Of a DNA stretch of 53,382 nucleotides, positions 42,913-51,313 are shown in pieces. Under the pieces are notes generated by a model that saw nothing but the letters and a program-made list of their open reading frames with translations, searched no databases and was not told where the DNA came from. A program made the translations under genes and the position numbers. Source of the stretch: an uncultured Tessaracoccus sp. Lineage in GTDB: Bacteria; Actinomycetota; Actinomycetes; Propionibacteriales; Propionibacteriaceae. The stretch is from the NCBI RefSeq assembly GCF_947286155.1, contig NZ_CAMYPD010000016.1, positions 1-53,382 on the forward strand, in the 5' to 3' direction. Position 1 is the first letter of the stretch. Each line of letters starts with the position of its first letter.

Positions 42913-43137
42913 GTGCTCAATCTCCTTGTTCTGTCCTATAGAAGAGACTCGCTCCACTGCGAGATCGGACGTTGGACCGGACAGGTTTCGTCTAGTCTGG
43001 CACGAAAACAGGCGCAAGAGAACCGTCGCGGGCGACGTGTTCCATGCCGGTCGCGTTGCTCGAACTCGCAACTATGAATATATCGGCTGCGTTTTGGGCG
43101 CCGACGCCGGCCCTCCTTCGTCGCGTAGCATGAGGCT

Positions 43138-44109
43138 ATGCGCGCAATCGTCGTTCGTGAAGAGTCCGTATCCGTCGAGAATCTCGAGGAGGCGTTTCTG
43201 CCCGACGCGCCCGTCACCGTCGACGTGCGTTGGTCTGATCTGAACTACAAGGATGCCCTCGCCGTGACTGGCCGCAAGGGTGTCGTTCGCACCCATCCGC
43301 TCATCGCAGGCATCGATGTGGTGGGCGTGGTCCGCGAGTCTCGCGACGAGCGCTTCGCACCCGGTGAGTGGCTGATCCTGAACGGCGCTGGGCTGTCCGA
43401 GACGCTGCATGGCGGCTACGCCACCGTCGCCAAAGTCGATCCAACCCTCGCCGTGCCGCTGCCCGAAGCGTTCTCCCCCGCACGTGCTGCCGCGCTCGGC
43501 ACCGCCGGTTTCACCGCCGCACTCAGCGTCCTACGCCTAGTGATGGAAGGCGTCTCCCCTGACCAGGGTCCGGTACTGGTCACTGGGGCGACGGGCGGCG
43601 TCGGCTCCATTGCGACGATGCTCCTCGCGGCCGCAGGGTTCGAGGTGGCGGCGGTGACAGGGCGCCCCGATGAGTTCGGCGACCTGCTCACCCGGCTTGG
43701 CGCCAACGAGGTGCTGCACCGCGACGCATTCACAGGCCGCGGCAAGCCGCTCCAGCGCGCCACCTACGCCGGTGTGGTCGACTCCGTGGGCGGCGAAGTG
43801 CTCGCGAACGCCATCGCGCAAACCGTGCCCGACGGCACCGTCACCGCTTGTGGTAACGCAGCCGGGCACGAGTTGCCGTCGAGCGTGATGCCGTTCATCT
43901 TGCGCGGCGTGACGCTCGCGGGCATCAACTCGGTCACCGCTGATGCCGACGACCGCGCCGATGCCTGGCGCGTGCTGGCCCAGGGCGTCGATCAGCAGCT
44001 GCTCGACGAGATGACCACGTGCGTCGGGTTGGATGACACGATCGCCGCCGGCGAGGAACTGCTCGCCGGTAAGCGGCACGGCCGCACCCTCATTCGTGTG
44101 GGCGACTGA
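43138..44109 (+). CDS. acuI: AcuI/YhdH-like acryloyl-CoA reductase-type oxidoreductase
   Basis: 323 aa, zinc-free medium-chain dehydrogenase. Signature of the YhdH/AcuI branch: WSDLNYKDALAVTGRKGVVRTHPLIAGIDVVG, then YATVAKVDPTLAVPLP, nucleotide motif LVTGATGGVGSIATMLLA, and MPFILRGVTLAGINS. Family members reduce acryloyl-CoA to propionyl-CoA with NADPH, fitting a propionate-handling organism. ATG 43138 follows TAGCAT (43126-43131) by six bases with no ribosome binding site: probably leaderless. Confidence 0.85.
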   Translation: MRAIVVREESVSVENLEEAFLPDAPVTVDVRWSDLNYKDALAVTGRKGVVRTHPLIAGIDVVGVVRESRDERFAPGEWLILNGAGLSETLHGGYATVAKVDPTLAVPLPEAFSPARAAALGTAGFTAALSVLRLVMEGVSPDQGPVLVTGATGGVGSIATMLLAAAGFEVAAVTGRPDEFGDLLTRLGANEVLHRDAFTGRGKPLQRATYAGVVDSVGGEVLANAIAQTVPDGTVTACGNAAGHELPSSVMPFILRGVTLAGINSVTADADDRADAWRVLAQGVDQQLLDEMTTCVGLDDTIAAGEELLAGKRHGRTLIRVGD

Positions 44110-44188
44110 TCGGGCACAGCTCACCCAGGCTGGCGCGGCGCCCGTCGCGTGCCCCGGCCACCCCGTCGCGATGCCATAGGATGAACGC

Positions 44189-44590
44189 GTGGCGAAGAAC
44201 GAAACCTGGCGTGATCCGATAGCTGTCGCCATGTGGGTGATGGTGGCCGTCGTGTTGTGGCTCATCATCATGGCGAGTCCGCAGCTGGGTCGGCTGGTGT
44301 GGGAACAAACGCATGGTGGGGCTTCCACCGTCGCGGATCCACTCGCCGCTCCCCCGTGGCTGGTCTACGGGCTGGTGGCGGCCGGCGTCGCGATCGTCGC
44401 GGTGATCGTGCTGTGCGTGTGGCTGCGGCTTGGGCTGTGGTGGCTGCTGCTGACAGTGTTGGTATCGAGCCTCACCTATGCGCTGCGCGGCGCGCTGCCC
44501 GAGCCGCTCGGCACGGTGATGTTCCTCGTCGTGCCGCCTATCGTGGCAGCGCTGGTGTTCAAGCCGAAGTCGTACGCGCCCCGCGACTGA
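44189..44590 (+). CDS. Small membrane protein of unknown function
   Basis: 133 aa with four hydrophobic stretches (VAMWVMVAVVLWLIIMAS, WLVYGLVAAGVAIVAVIVLC, LWWLLLTVLVSSLTYAL, LGTVMFLVVPPIVAALVF). No recognised domain. GTG 44189 follows TAGGAT (44177-44182) by six bases, the leaderless pattern of this window. Its stop is 3 bases from that of the convergent solute-binding gene. Confidence 0.7.
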   Translation: MAKNETWRDPIAVAMWVMVAVVLWLIIMASPQLGRLVWEQTHGGASTVADPLAAPPWLVYGLVAAGVAIVAVIVLCVWLRLGLWWLLLTVLVSSLTYALRGALPEPLGTVMFLVVPPIVAALVFKPKSYAPRD

Positions 44591-44593
44591 GCG

Positions 44594-45505
44594 CTACTTG
44601 ATGCCTGCCTTCTGCAGGAACTCCTCCATCCGCTGCATCGCAGCCGGATCAACGTCGACGTGTGGCGCGTCCGCGTCGCCCTTCCAGAGCTCTGCGGTGG
44701 CCGCGAGTACCCGCTCGGCGCTCGCACGCTGCTCGGCCTCCTGCAGCGCGGGCACTTCCTTCGCCGTGGCGTCGATCGCGGCCTTCGGGTCGCCGACGAT
44801 GCGCCGCTCTGCCTCGAGCATCCCGTCGACGATTGCCCGCACCCACGGCTCCTTCGCGCGCTCCTTCGTCGTGATGAGGCTGGGGCCCACGAGTACGGGT
44901 TTGGGCGCGATGGGCAGCGAGGCCACTTCGATCCCCTGCTGTTCGAACTGCACGAGCTCGTTGTTCCTGAATCCGACGATGGCGTCCACCTTGCCCGTCG
45001 AGAGTGCCGCCACCGACGTGAACCCGATTTCCACGAGCTTCACGTCCTGTTCCGTGAGTCCGGCGGTATCCAGCGCGGCGAGCGCGGCGTAGTAGCTGGA
45101 GCCGAAGCGACCGGGGATGCCCAGGGATTTCCCGCGTAGGTCCTCCAGCGACGATGCTCCTCCCGCGATCATGATCTCGGCCGGGTAGCGCTGGTAGGCG
45201 GTGGCGACCACCTCGAGGTCGCCGGCGATAACGGCCTCGTCGGCTGAGGCGAACACGATGTCTTCGCGTCCCAGCTTCACCGCCTCGAACAGCCCTTCTT
45301 GTTCACCGTGGTGGCGCAGCGTCACGTCGAGATTGTCGAACAGGCGCTCCTGCACCCCCAGGTAGAACGGGCAGAACTGCACGTTCGGGATATAGGTGAG
45401 CCCGACTGTGATCGCCTCGCGCTCGGCTGGCTGCTGCGACGGGCTACATGCGGCGAGCCCAGCCAGGCTCGCGCCGGTGATGAAGGTGCGGCGGTTGATG
45501 GTCAT
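44594..45505 (-). CDS. ribY: Riboflavin-type ABC transporter substrate-binding lipoprotein (NMT1/THI5-like)
   Basis: 303 aa. Tat signal (NRRTFITGASLAGL) with lipobox and Cys20. The mature part is NMT1/THI5-like: VGLTYIPNVQFCPFYLGVQERLF, GREDIVFASADEAVIAG, GIPGRFGSSYYAAL, VDAIVGFRNNEL. This family binds thiamin-precursor pyrimidines, riboflavin or related compounds. The FMN riboswitch at the head of this operon points to riboflavin, as in RibXY systems; the gene symbol follows that inference. ATG 45505 overlaps the permease stop by 4 bases; a longer open frame would run into the permease. No ATPase gene is present. Confidence 0.82.
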   Translation of the reverse strand: MTINRRTFITGASLAGLAACSPSQQPAEREAITVGLTYIPNVQFCPFYLGVQERLFDNLDVTLRHHGEQEGLFEAVKLGREDIVFASADEAVIAGDLEVVATAYQRYPAEIMIAGGASSLEDLRGKSLGIPGRFGSSYYAALAALDTAGLTEQDVKLVEIGFTSVAALSTGKVDAIVGFRNNELVQFEQQGIEVASLPIAPKPVLVGPSLITTKERAKEPWVRAIVDGMLEAERRIVGDPKAAIDATAKEVPALQEAEQRASAERVLAATAELWKGDADAPHVDVDPAAMQRMEEFLQKAGIK

Positions 45506-46311
45506 GTGTCCTCTCCTTGGACGCGGTTGGTGGCGGCTCGCTCGCACAGCGCGACGAGCCAGTAGAGCACCATGGCCACCGCTGAAATCCACACGATCAC
45601 GGTGAACACCCCGACGGTGTCGGAGGCCTGCCGAGACAGCGTGAGCAGAGTGCCGAGCCCCGTGCCGCCCATGACGAATTCGCCGACGACGGCGCCCGTC
45701 ATGCCCAGCACGGATCCGGCTCGGATGCCCGCCAACACGGAGGGCGCGGCCATGGGGATCTCGACGACGATGAGGCGCTGCCAGGGGGAGGCGCCGTCGA
45801 GCACGGCCTGTTCGAGGACGCGCATGTCGAGATTCCGGAACCCGACGATGGTGGTGGTCACCATCGGGAAGAACGCGACGATCGCGCACAAGCACGCGAT
45901 CGGCACGGTGCCGTATCCGAGCCAGAGGACGAGGAGAGGGGCGATAGCGACGAGCGGCACGGTCTGAGACAGCGCCACCCACGGCTCAAACACCGACGCC
46001 AACCGGCGCGAGTGTGTGACGAGGATGCCGATCGTCACCGACGCGATGACGGCGATACCGACCCCAAGCAGGGCCGGACCCACCGTCGGCCACAAGTATT
46101 GGGAGGCGACGCCGTTCACGGCCTGCTGCCCGACGCGGGTGGCCACGTCGAAGGGGCTCGGCAGGAGTAGCGTCGGAACGAAGAGGCTCACTACCCACCA
46201 ACAGGCGACGAAGACGACCGCCGAGATTGTGGGCACGACGATGCGTTCGGTACTGGTTCGGGGGCGCGAACGCGCGGGGAATGCGGTCCAGAACCGCGAT
46301 CTCGCTGCCAT
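45502..46311 (-). CDS. ribX: Riboflavin-type ABC transporter permease
   Basis: 269 aa, BPD_transp_1 fold with about six helices. ATG 46311 (MAARSRFW) is chosen: AAGGGA lies upstream, and longer frames would cover the riboswitch. The EAA loop is EQAVLDGASPWQRLIVVEIPMA; landmarks VPLVAIAPLLVLWLGYG and GAVVGEFVMGG are typical of the SsuC/TauC/ThiX/RibX group. The start lies 65 bases after the FMN aptamer, and a CCGGT/ACCGG pair brackets its ribosome binding site, so initiation is probably riboswitch-controlled. Pairs with the solute-binding protein encoded next. Confidence 0.85.
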   Translation of the reverse strand: MAARSRFWTAFPARSRPRTSTERIVVPTISAVVFVACWWVVSLFVPTLLLPSPFDVATRVGQQAVNGVASQYLWPTVGPALLGVGIAVIASVTIGILVTHSRRLASVFEPWVALSQTVPLVAIAPLLVLWLGYGTVPIACLCAIVAFFPMVTTTIVGFRNLDMRVLEQAVLDGASPWQRLIVVEIPMAAPSVLAGIRAGSVLGMTGAVVGEFVMGGTGLGTLLTLSRQASDTVGVFTVIVWISAVAMVLYWLVALCERAATNRVQGEDT

Positions 46312-46376
46312 CCGGTGTCCCTTCTTCCAATACCGGGGCAGCAAGCGGGCACGCGCGATGTAGGGCGCGAGCCGTT

Positions 46377-46506
46377 CGCATTCCTCCCATCCAGACTCTG
46401 ACTGTCGGCCTCGGAGTTTCACCGAGTCAACCTGTTGCTGCGTAAGGCAGCGCGAGGGTCGCGGGCTGTCACCGCCGGTTCGGACTTTCACCGACCCCGG
46501 AATACG
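46377..46506 (-). ncRNA. FMN riboswitch (RFN element)
   Basis: On the minus strand the closing stem P1 is CGTATTCC (46506-46499) with GGAATGCG (46384-46377), eight pairs including one G-U. Between them are the conserved aptamer blocks in order: GGGGTCGGTGAAAGTCCG, AACCGGCGGTGACAGCCCGCGA, ACTCGGTGAAACTCCGAGGCCGAC and AGTCTGGATGGGAGGA. It binds FMN and shuts down the genes below when flavin is plentiful. A TACAGT -10-like box is at 46520-46515. The expression platform (46376-46312) appears to act on the ribosome binding site rather than as a terminator: no T-run. Confidence 0.95.
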
Positions 46507-46541
46507 TGCCGCTCACTGTACCCCACCGCACCTCGGCATCG

Positions 46542-49439
46542 TCACTCGCCCCAGAAGTAGCGCTCGACGACGGCCGCCGCTCGGCGCGCGTGTCGTCGGG
46601 TGATCTCGACGAGCTCACTCGCCGGCCCGTCGATGCCTAGCAGCGTGTTGATGGCCGCGAGGTCTCTGGGGTCAGTGGGGAGCGCGTCGGCGGCGCGGCC
46701 ACGCACGAGCATCACCGCGTCGCGAACGCTGCTGGCGTGCCGCCATGCCTCCTGCAGCGCGTCCGCGTCGGGGGCCGCGATGAGCCCGAGCGAGCGGGCG
46801 GCGTCGAGGGCTGCGAGCGTCGACGTGGTCTGCAACTCGGGGTTCGCATGGCCGTGCTGAAGCTGCAGCAACTGCACGGTCCATTCGATGTCGGCCAACC
46901 CGCCCGGGCCGAGCTTGAGGTGGCGGTCGCGATCGATACCGCGCGGAATGCGCTCGCGCTCCATGCGCGATTTCAGTCGACGGATCTCTGTCACCTCCGA
47001 CGGCGCGAGCCCCTCGGGCGGGTACCGGTAGGGGTCTGCGTCGTGCAGCAGCTGTGCGACGAGCGCGGCATCGCCGGCGCCGTGTCGGGCGCGAAGGAGC
47101 ATCTGCCGCTCCCACGTCGCGGCCCATCGCTCGTAGTAGGTACGGTATGAGGCCAGGGTGCGCACCTGCGGGCCGCTCTTCCCGCCGGGACGCAGGTCGG
47201 AATCCAGCGTCAGCCCGTGGTCTGGGCCAGGACGCCCGAGGATCTCGGCGGCACGTCGGACGAGTTTCGTCGCCGCTTCCAGTCCGGCGGCGTCGGTGCC
47301 GTCGGGTACCACGAACATCGCGTCGAGGTCTGACGAGTAGCTCATCTCCGAGCCACCCCAACGTCCGAGCGCGATGATGCCGAGCTCCGGCGCGGCGTGT
47401 TCGCGTCGGGCGATATCCAGCGCAGCCTCGAGCGTCGCGTCCGCCAGCGACGACAGCGCCTGGCCGCATTGGGCGACGTCGACGCGGCCCAGCACGTCGG
47501 TGATGGCGATACGGGCGAGCTCGGAACGCCGCAGCGCGCGCATGGACGCGACGGCGCGGTCGGCGTCGTCGTGGCGGGCGGCGGTGGTCTTGAAGGCCGC
47601 GACGAGCTCGTCGCGCGGGCGTGGCTGAAGGTCGTCGTCGGAGGCCAGCAGCCGCACGGATTGCGGCACCCGCTGGAGCAGCGCGACGGCGAACCGACTC
47701 GTGGAAGCCACCGTCGCGAACCGCCTGGCCATGTAGCCCTCGTCGCGCAGTGCCCGCAGGTACCAGCTCTCCTCCCCCAGCGCTTCCGAGAGCTGACGAA
47801 ACGAGAGCAACCCGAAGTCGGGGTTCGGCCCGTCGGCGATCCATTCGAGCATGGCTGGCATGAGGTGCCGACGGATCTCCGCTGCCCGCGACGTACCCGT
47901 CGTGAGCGCCTCGATGTGGGTGAGTGCGGCTCGCGGGTCGAGAAAACCGAGCGCCTTCGCGCGCGCTCGGGCAGCGTCTTGGCTGAGCAGGGCACCCGAC
48001 GGTGATTGCGCCACCACATCGAGCAGGGGCGAGAAGAAGATGCGCTGACGCAGACGTCGCACATCTCGTCGGGTGGTTTTCCACTGCTCCCACACGTCCG
48101 GTATCCGCGCGGTGCGTGAGAGTTCCGCGAGCTGGTGCTCGTCGTCGGGAACGAGGTGGGTGCGCCGCAATCGGGCGAGTTGGATGCGGTGCTCGATCAC
48201 GCGCTGGATGCGGTAGTCCTGCGCGAGCTTGGCGCCGTCGTCGCGGCCGATGTATCCGTGTGCGACGAGGGCCTCGAGGCCGTCGAGCGTGCCTTGGCAG
48301 CGGATGCGTTCGTCGGAGGTGCCGTGGACGAGCTGCAGGAGCTGCACGGAGAACTCGGTGTCGCGCAGGCCGCCGCTGGCGAGTTTGATGTCGCGGTCGG
48401 CCTGCGACTTCGGGATAAGTGAGATGACCCGCTCGCGCATGGCGCGCATCTCGGGGAGGAAACCGTCGGTGTGGGCGACCTGCCACACCTTGGGCGCAAG
48501 CATGTCGACGAACGCTTGCCCCAGTTGCAGGTCGCCGGCGGCCGGGCGTGCCTTCAGCATGGCCTGGAACTCCCAGGGCTTGGCCCAGCGTTCGTAGTAG
48601 TGGCGGCATGATTCGAGCGTGCGTACGAGCGGCCCGGCTTTGCCTTCGGGGCGCAGCGCGGCGTCGACAGTCCAGATGGTGCCGGCGCTGGTGCGGGCGG
48701 AGCAGATGCGCGCTTGGGCGGCCGCGATGCGCGTGGCGACGGCGAGGGCGTGGTCGGTGGGCACGTCGTCGCGGGCGGGCTCTGCGACGTAGAGCACGTC
48801 CACATCCGAGATGTAGTTGAGCTCCTGGGCGCCGGTTTTGCCGAGCGCGATCACCGCGAGTTTCGCGTCGGCCCACTGCGGCACCTCGGCGCGCGCGAGT
48901 GCGAGCGACGTGTCGAGCACGGCGTCAGCCACGTGCGCGAGCTCGTGCGTGATGTCGGCGAGGAGCGCCGTCGGATCCTCTGCCTCGAGGTCTCGCGCGG
49001 CGATGAGCGTGAGCGCGGCTCGGTTTGCCACGCGCAGCTCGTCTGCGGTGTCGGCACAGACCCCGTCGACGATGGGTAGGCGCTCCGCAAAAAAGCGGCG
49101 CCAGTCGTCGGCACTGCGCGGGCGCGGTGGGTCGCGCAGGAGATCCAGCAGGTGCTCTTCGCGCCCGAGCGCCGTGGCCAGCACCGACGATGCACCCGCG
49201 ACGAGGAGCACGCGTCGCGCCCAATCCGCGTCGCCCAGCAACTCGCGATGCCGCCCGGCCTGCACGATGGCGTCGAGGGCGTGGAGTGCCCCGAAGCGGT
49301 CGCCTACCGGGGCGAACCAGTCGAGATCCAACTTGGCGCGGACGTCGTCCGGCCAGGATTGCCAGATACGCGCGGCCGAGGTGGGTTGGGCGAATCCTCG
49401 CCGCGCAAACTCAGCTTGGGGTGAGTGGAGCCGCGCCAT
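46542..49439 (-). CDS. glnE: Bifunctional glutamine synthetase adenylyltransferase/deadenylylase
   Basis: 965 aa, full length. Two nucleotidyltransferase halves: the N-terminal removase domain with ELNYISDVDVLYVAEP, and the C-terminal adenylyltransferase domain with GGSEMSYSSDLDAMFVVPDG, each keeping the DxD metal motif. Each half is followed by a GlnD-type helical domain (LKLGPGGLADIEWTVQLLQL and KLASGGLRDTEFSVQLLQL). Attaches or removes AMP on the tyrosine of GlnA (Y402 of the 26581-28002 product). Reads left from next to the sterol-carrier gene; the second glutamine synthetase gene is close by, the usual actinobacterial cluster. Confidence 0.96.
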   Translation of the reverse strand: MARLHSPQAEFARRGFAQPTSAARIWQSWPDDVRAKLDLDWFAPVGDRFGALHALDAIVQAGRHRELLGDADWARRVLLVAGASSVLATALGREEHLLDLLRDPPRPRSADDWRRFFAERLPIVDGVCADTADELRVANRAALTLIAARDLEAEDPTALLADITHELAHVADAVLDTSLALARAEVPQWADAKLAVIALGKTGAQELNYISDVDVLYVAEPARDDVPTDHALAVATRIAAAQARICSARTSAGTIWTVDAALRPEGKAGPLVRTLESCRHYYERWAKPWEFQAMLKARPAAGDLQLGQAFVDMLAPKVWQVAHTDGFLPEMRAMRERVISLIPKSQADRDIKLASGGLRDTEFSVQLLQLVHGTSDERIRCQGTLDGLEALVAHGYIGRDDGAKLAQDYRIQRVIEHRIQLARLRRTHLVPDDEHQLAELSRTARIPDVWEQWKTTRRDVRRLRQRIFFSPLLDVVAQSPSGALLSQDAARARAKALGFLDPRAALTHIEALTTGTSRAAEIRRHLMPAMLEWIADGPNPDFGLLSFRQLSEALGEESWYLRALRDEGYMARRFATVASTSRFAVALLQRVPQSVRLLASDDDLQPRPRDELVAAFKTTAARHDDADRAVASMRALRRSELARIAITDVLGRVDVAQCGQALSSLADATLEAALDIARREHAAPELGIIALGRWGGSEMSYSSDLDAMFVVPDGTDAAGLEAATKLVRRAAEILGRPGPDHGLTLDSDLRPGGKSGPQVRTLASYRTYYERWAATWERQMLLRARHGAGDAALVAQLLHDADPYRYPPEGLAPSEVTEIRRLKSRMERERIPRGIDRDRHLKLGPGGLADIEWTVQLLQLQHGHANPELQTTSTLAALDAARSLGLIAAPDADALQEAWRHASSVRDAVMLVRGRAADALPTDPRDLAAINTLLGIDGPASELVEITRRHARRAAAVVERYFWGE

Positions 49440-49498
49440 GGAAGGAGTCTACGGCCCTCGACGCGTCGGCTACAGGCGTGCCCGGCTAGGCTCGATGC

Positions 49499-49918
49499 AT
49501 GTTTCGCCCCACCGATGCCGTCACGCAAGCGCTCCGCCCGCTCGTGGATGAGCGCGATCTCGATGCGGAATTGTCGGCGAAACGCCCCGACCTGACGCAG
49601 CTGCTGCTGCGGGCGGCGTCGGAGCATGCAGAGCTGCCGCGCCCCCTCGTCGCTGCGGCTACGCGCGCGGCGTGTGGGCTGTTGGGCGAGCGTTTCGGCG
49701 GCCACGCCATCGAGTTGCGCGTGCCGCCATTTGCGGCGGTGCAGTTGAGCTTCGGTTCCGGCCCGCGGCACACGCGTGGTACCCCGCCCAACGTCGTCGA
49801 GATTGATCCGACGGTGTTTCTCGCCCTCGTGACGGGGCGCGTGGCCTATGCCGACGCTGCGGTCCGGGCATCGGGCGCCCACGCGCACGAGGTGGCGCAG
49901 GCGTTCCCGCTCACATGA
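49499..49918 (+). CDS. Sterol-carrier-family (SCP2-like) protein
   Basis: 139 aa. Matches the small actinobacterial sterol carrier family: a helical N-terminal arm (DLTQLLLRAASEHAEL), then an SCP2-like domain with IELRVPPFAAVQLSFGSGPRHTRGTPPNVVE and the closing helix region FLALVTGRVAYADAAVRASGAHA. A hydrophobic-ligand or cofactor-binding role is assumed from the fold; substrate unknown. ATG 49499 follows TAGGCT (49487-49492) by six bases: leaderless. Its last 8 bases overlap the 3' end of the convergent glutamine synthetase gene. Confidence 0.82.
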   Translation: MFRPTDAVTQALRPLVDERDLDAELSAKRPDLTQLLLRAASEHAELPRPLVAAATRAACGLLGERFGGHAIELRVPPFAAVQLSFGSGPRHTRGTPPNVVEIDPTVFLALVTGRVAYADAAVRASGAHAHEVAQAFPLT

Positions 49919-51239
49919 CGGCGATGTTTTGGTCAATCTCCCATTGCGAGGTCTGGCGGCGGTAGTCCTCAAACTCCTCGTGCTTGTTGCGTAGGAAGTG
50001 CTCGAAGACGTGCTCGCCGAGGGTATCCGCGACGAGTTCCGAGCCCTCCATCACCCGCAACGCGCCGTCGAGGTTGCGGGGCAGCTCGTCGATGCCCAGC
50101 GCCTGGCGTTCGCGACGAGACAGCGTCCACACCGCTTCTTCCGCCTCAGTCGGCAGGGGGTATTCGCCCTCGATACCCTGCAGCCCTGCGCGAAGCAGGA
50201 GCGCGTAGGCGAGGTACGGGTTCGCGGCGGAATCGATCGCCCGATACTCCACGCGCGCACTCGATGCCTTGCCAGGCGTCCACTGCGGAACGCGCACGAG
50301 GGCGGACCGGTTGGCTCTCCCCCAGCACACATAGCTCGGGGCCTCGTCGCCTGCGGCGAGGCGCTTGTAGGAGTTCACCCACTGGTTCGTCACCGCAGTG
50401 ATCTCGGGAGCGTGCCGCAGCAGCCCCGCGATGAAGTGCCGTCCCACCTTCGACAGCTGGTATTCGTCGGCGGCGTCAAAGAACGCGTTCGTGTCGCCCT
50501 CGAACAGCGACAGGTGCGAGTGCATGCCCGAGCCTGGATACTGCGTGAACGGCTTCGGCATGAACGTGGCATGCAGACCGCGTGAGGCTGCGGCCTCGCG
50601 CACCGCCACCCGGAACGACATGATGTTGTCCGCCATCGTGAGCGCGTCGGCGTGACGCAGGTCGATCTCGTGCTGTCCGGGGGCGCCTTCGTGGTGGCTG
50701 AACTCGACGGAGATGCCCATGTCCTCGAGGCCAAGAATGGCCTCGCGTCGCACGTCGTTGGCTCTGCTCAGGGTGGTGTGGTCGAAGTATCCGCCGTTGT
50801 CGAAGGGCACTGGCGGGTTGAGCTGGCTCAGCACGAAGAACTCAATCTCGGGGTGCACCTGCAGGCTGAACCCGGCGTCGGCGGCTTTGTCGACGGCGCG
50901 TTTCAGTACGTAGCGGGGGTCGGCGAAGCTCGGGGACCCATCACGGAGCCGCACATCACAGAACATGCGTGCCGTGACAAGGCCGGATTCGGTCATCCAC
51001 GGCAGCACTTGGAACGTAGAGGGGTCCGGGTGGGCCACCATGTCGGCCTCGAACACGCGGGCAAAACCCTCGATGGCCGAGCCGTCGAAGCCGACGCCTT
51101 CCGCGAGCGCCACCTCAACCTCACCCGGCCCGATAGCCACGGATTTCAGGTTGCCCAGCACGTCGGTGAACCACAGCAGGATGAATCGAACCTGATGCTC
51201 TTCGATGAGTCGAAATACGGTTTCGGCCTGAGTGTCCAT
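49911..51239 (-). CDS. glnA2: Glutamine synthetase-like protein, GlnA2 type
   Basis: 442 aa. ATG 51239 (MDTQAETVFRLIEEH) is chosen; the frame extends to 51299 without support. Catalytic landmarks kept: FDGSAIEGFARVFEADMVAHP, HPEIEFFVLSQL, HHEGAPGQHEIDLRHADAL, GSGMHSHLSLF, VNSYKRLAAGDEAPSYV. In place of the adenylylation loop (NLYDLP-like) it has a loop without tyrosine (WTLSRRERQALGIDELP), so GlnE should not modify it. GlnA2 proteins make glutamine or glutamylate polyamines in other actinobacteria; which applies here is unknown. Confidence 0.9.
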   Translation of the reverse strand: MDTQAETVFRLIEEHQVRFILLWFTDVLGNLKSVAIGPGEVEVALAEGVGFDGSAIEGFARVFEADMVAHPDPSTFQVLPWMTESGLVTARMFCDVRLRDGSPSFADPRYVLKRAVDKAADAGFSLQVHPEIEFFVLSQLNPPVPFDNGGYFDHTTLSRANDVRREAILGLEDMGISVEFSHHEGAPGQHEIDLRHADALTMADNIMSFRVAVREAAASRGLHATFMPKPFTQYPGSGMHSHLSLFEGDTNAFFDAADEYQLSKVGRHFIAGLLRHAPEITAVTNQWVNSYKRLAAGDEAPSYVCWGRANRSALVRVPQWTPGKASSARVEYRAIDSAANPYLAYALLLRAGLQGIEGEYPLPTEAEEAVWTLSRRERQALGIDELPRNLDGALRVMEGSELVADTLGEHVFEHFLRNKHEEFEDYRRQTSQWEIDQNIAVM

Positions 51240-51313
51240 GGGCCCAAGTGTGCCGTACGGCGCACCGTCGCGGCGCTCACACCACGGTTTGTTGGACAAC
51301 TACACTGCGGGGT

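Noticed and set aside
40999..43077. 692-codon open frame on the plus strand opposite the ROK regulator and CoA-transferase
   Set aside because: Composition (Val/Gly/Asp/His/Arg) and the span across two real genes mark it as a shadow frame.
46672..48876. 734-codon minus-strand frame within glnE
   Set aside because: Arg/Ala/Pro-rich shadow in another frame of the same strand; the glnE frame carries the motifs.
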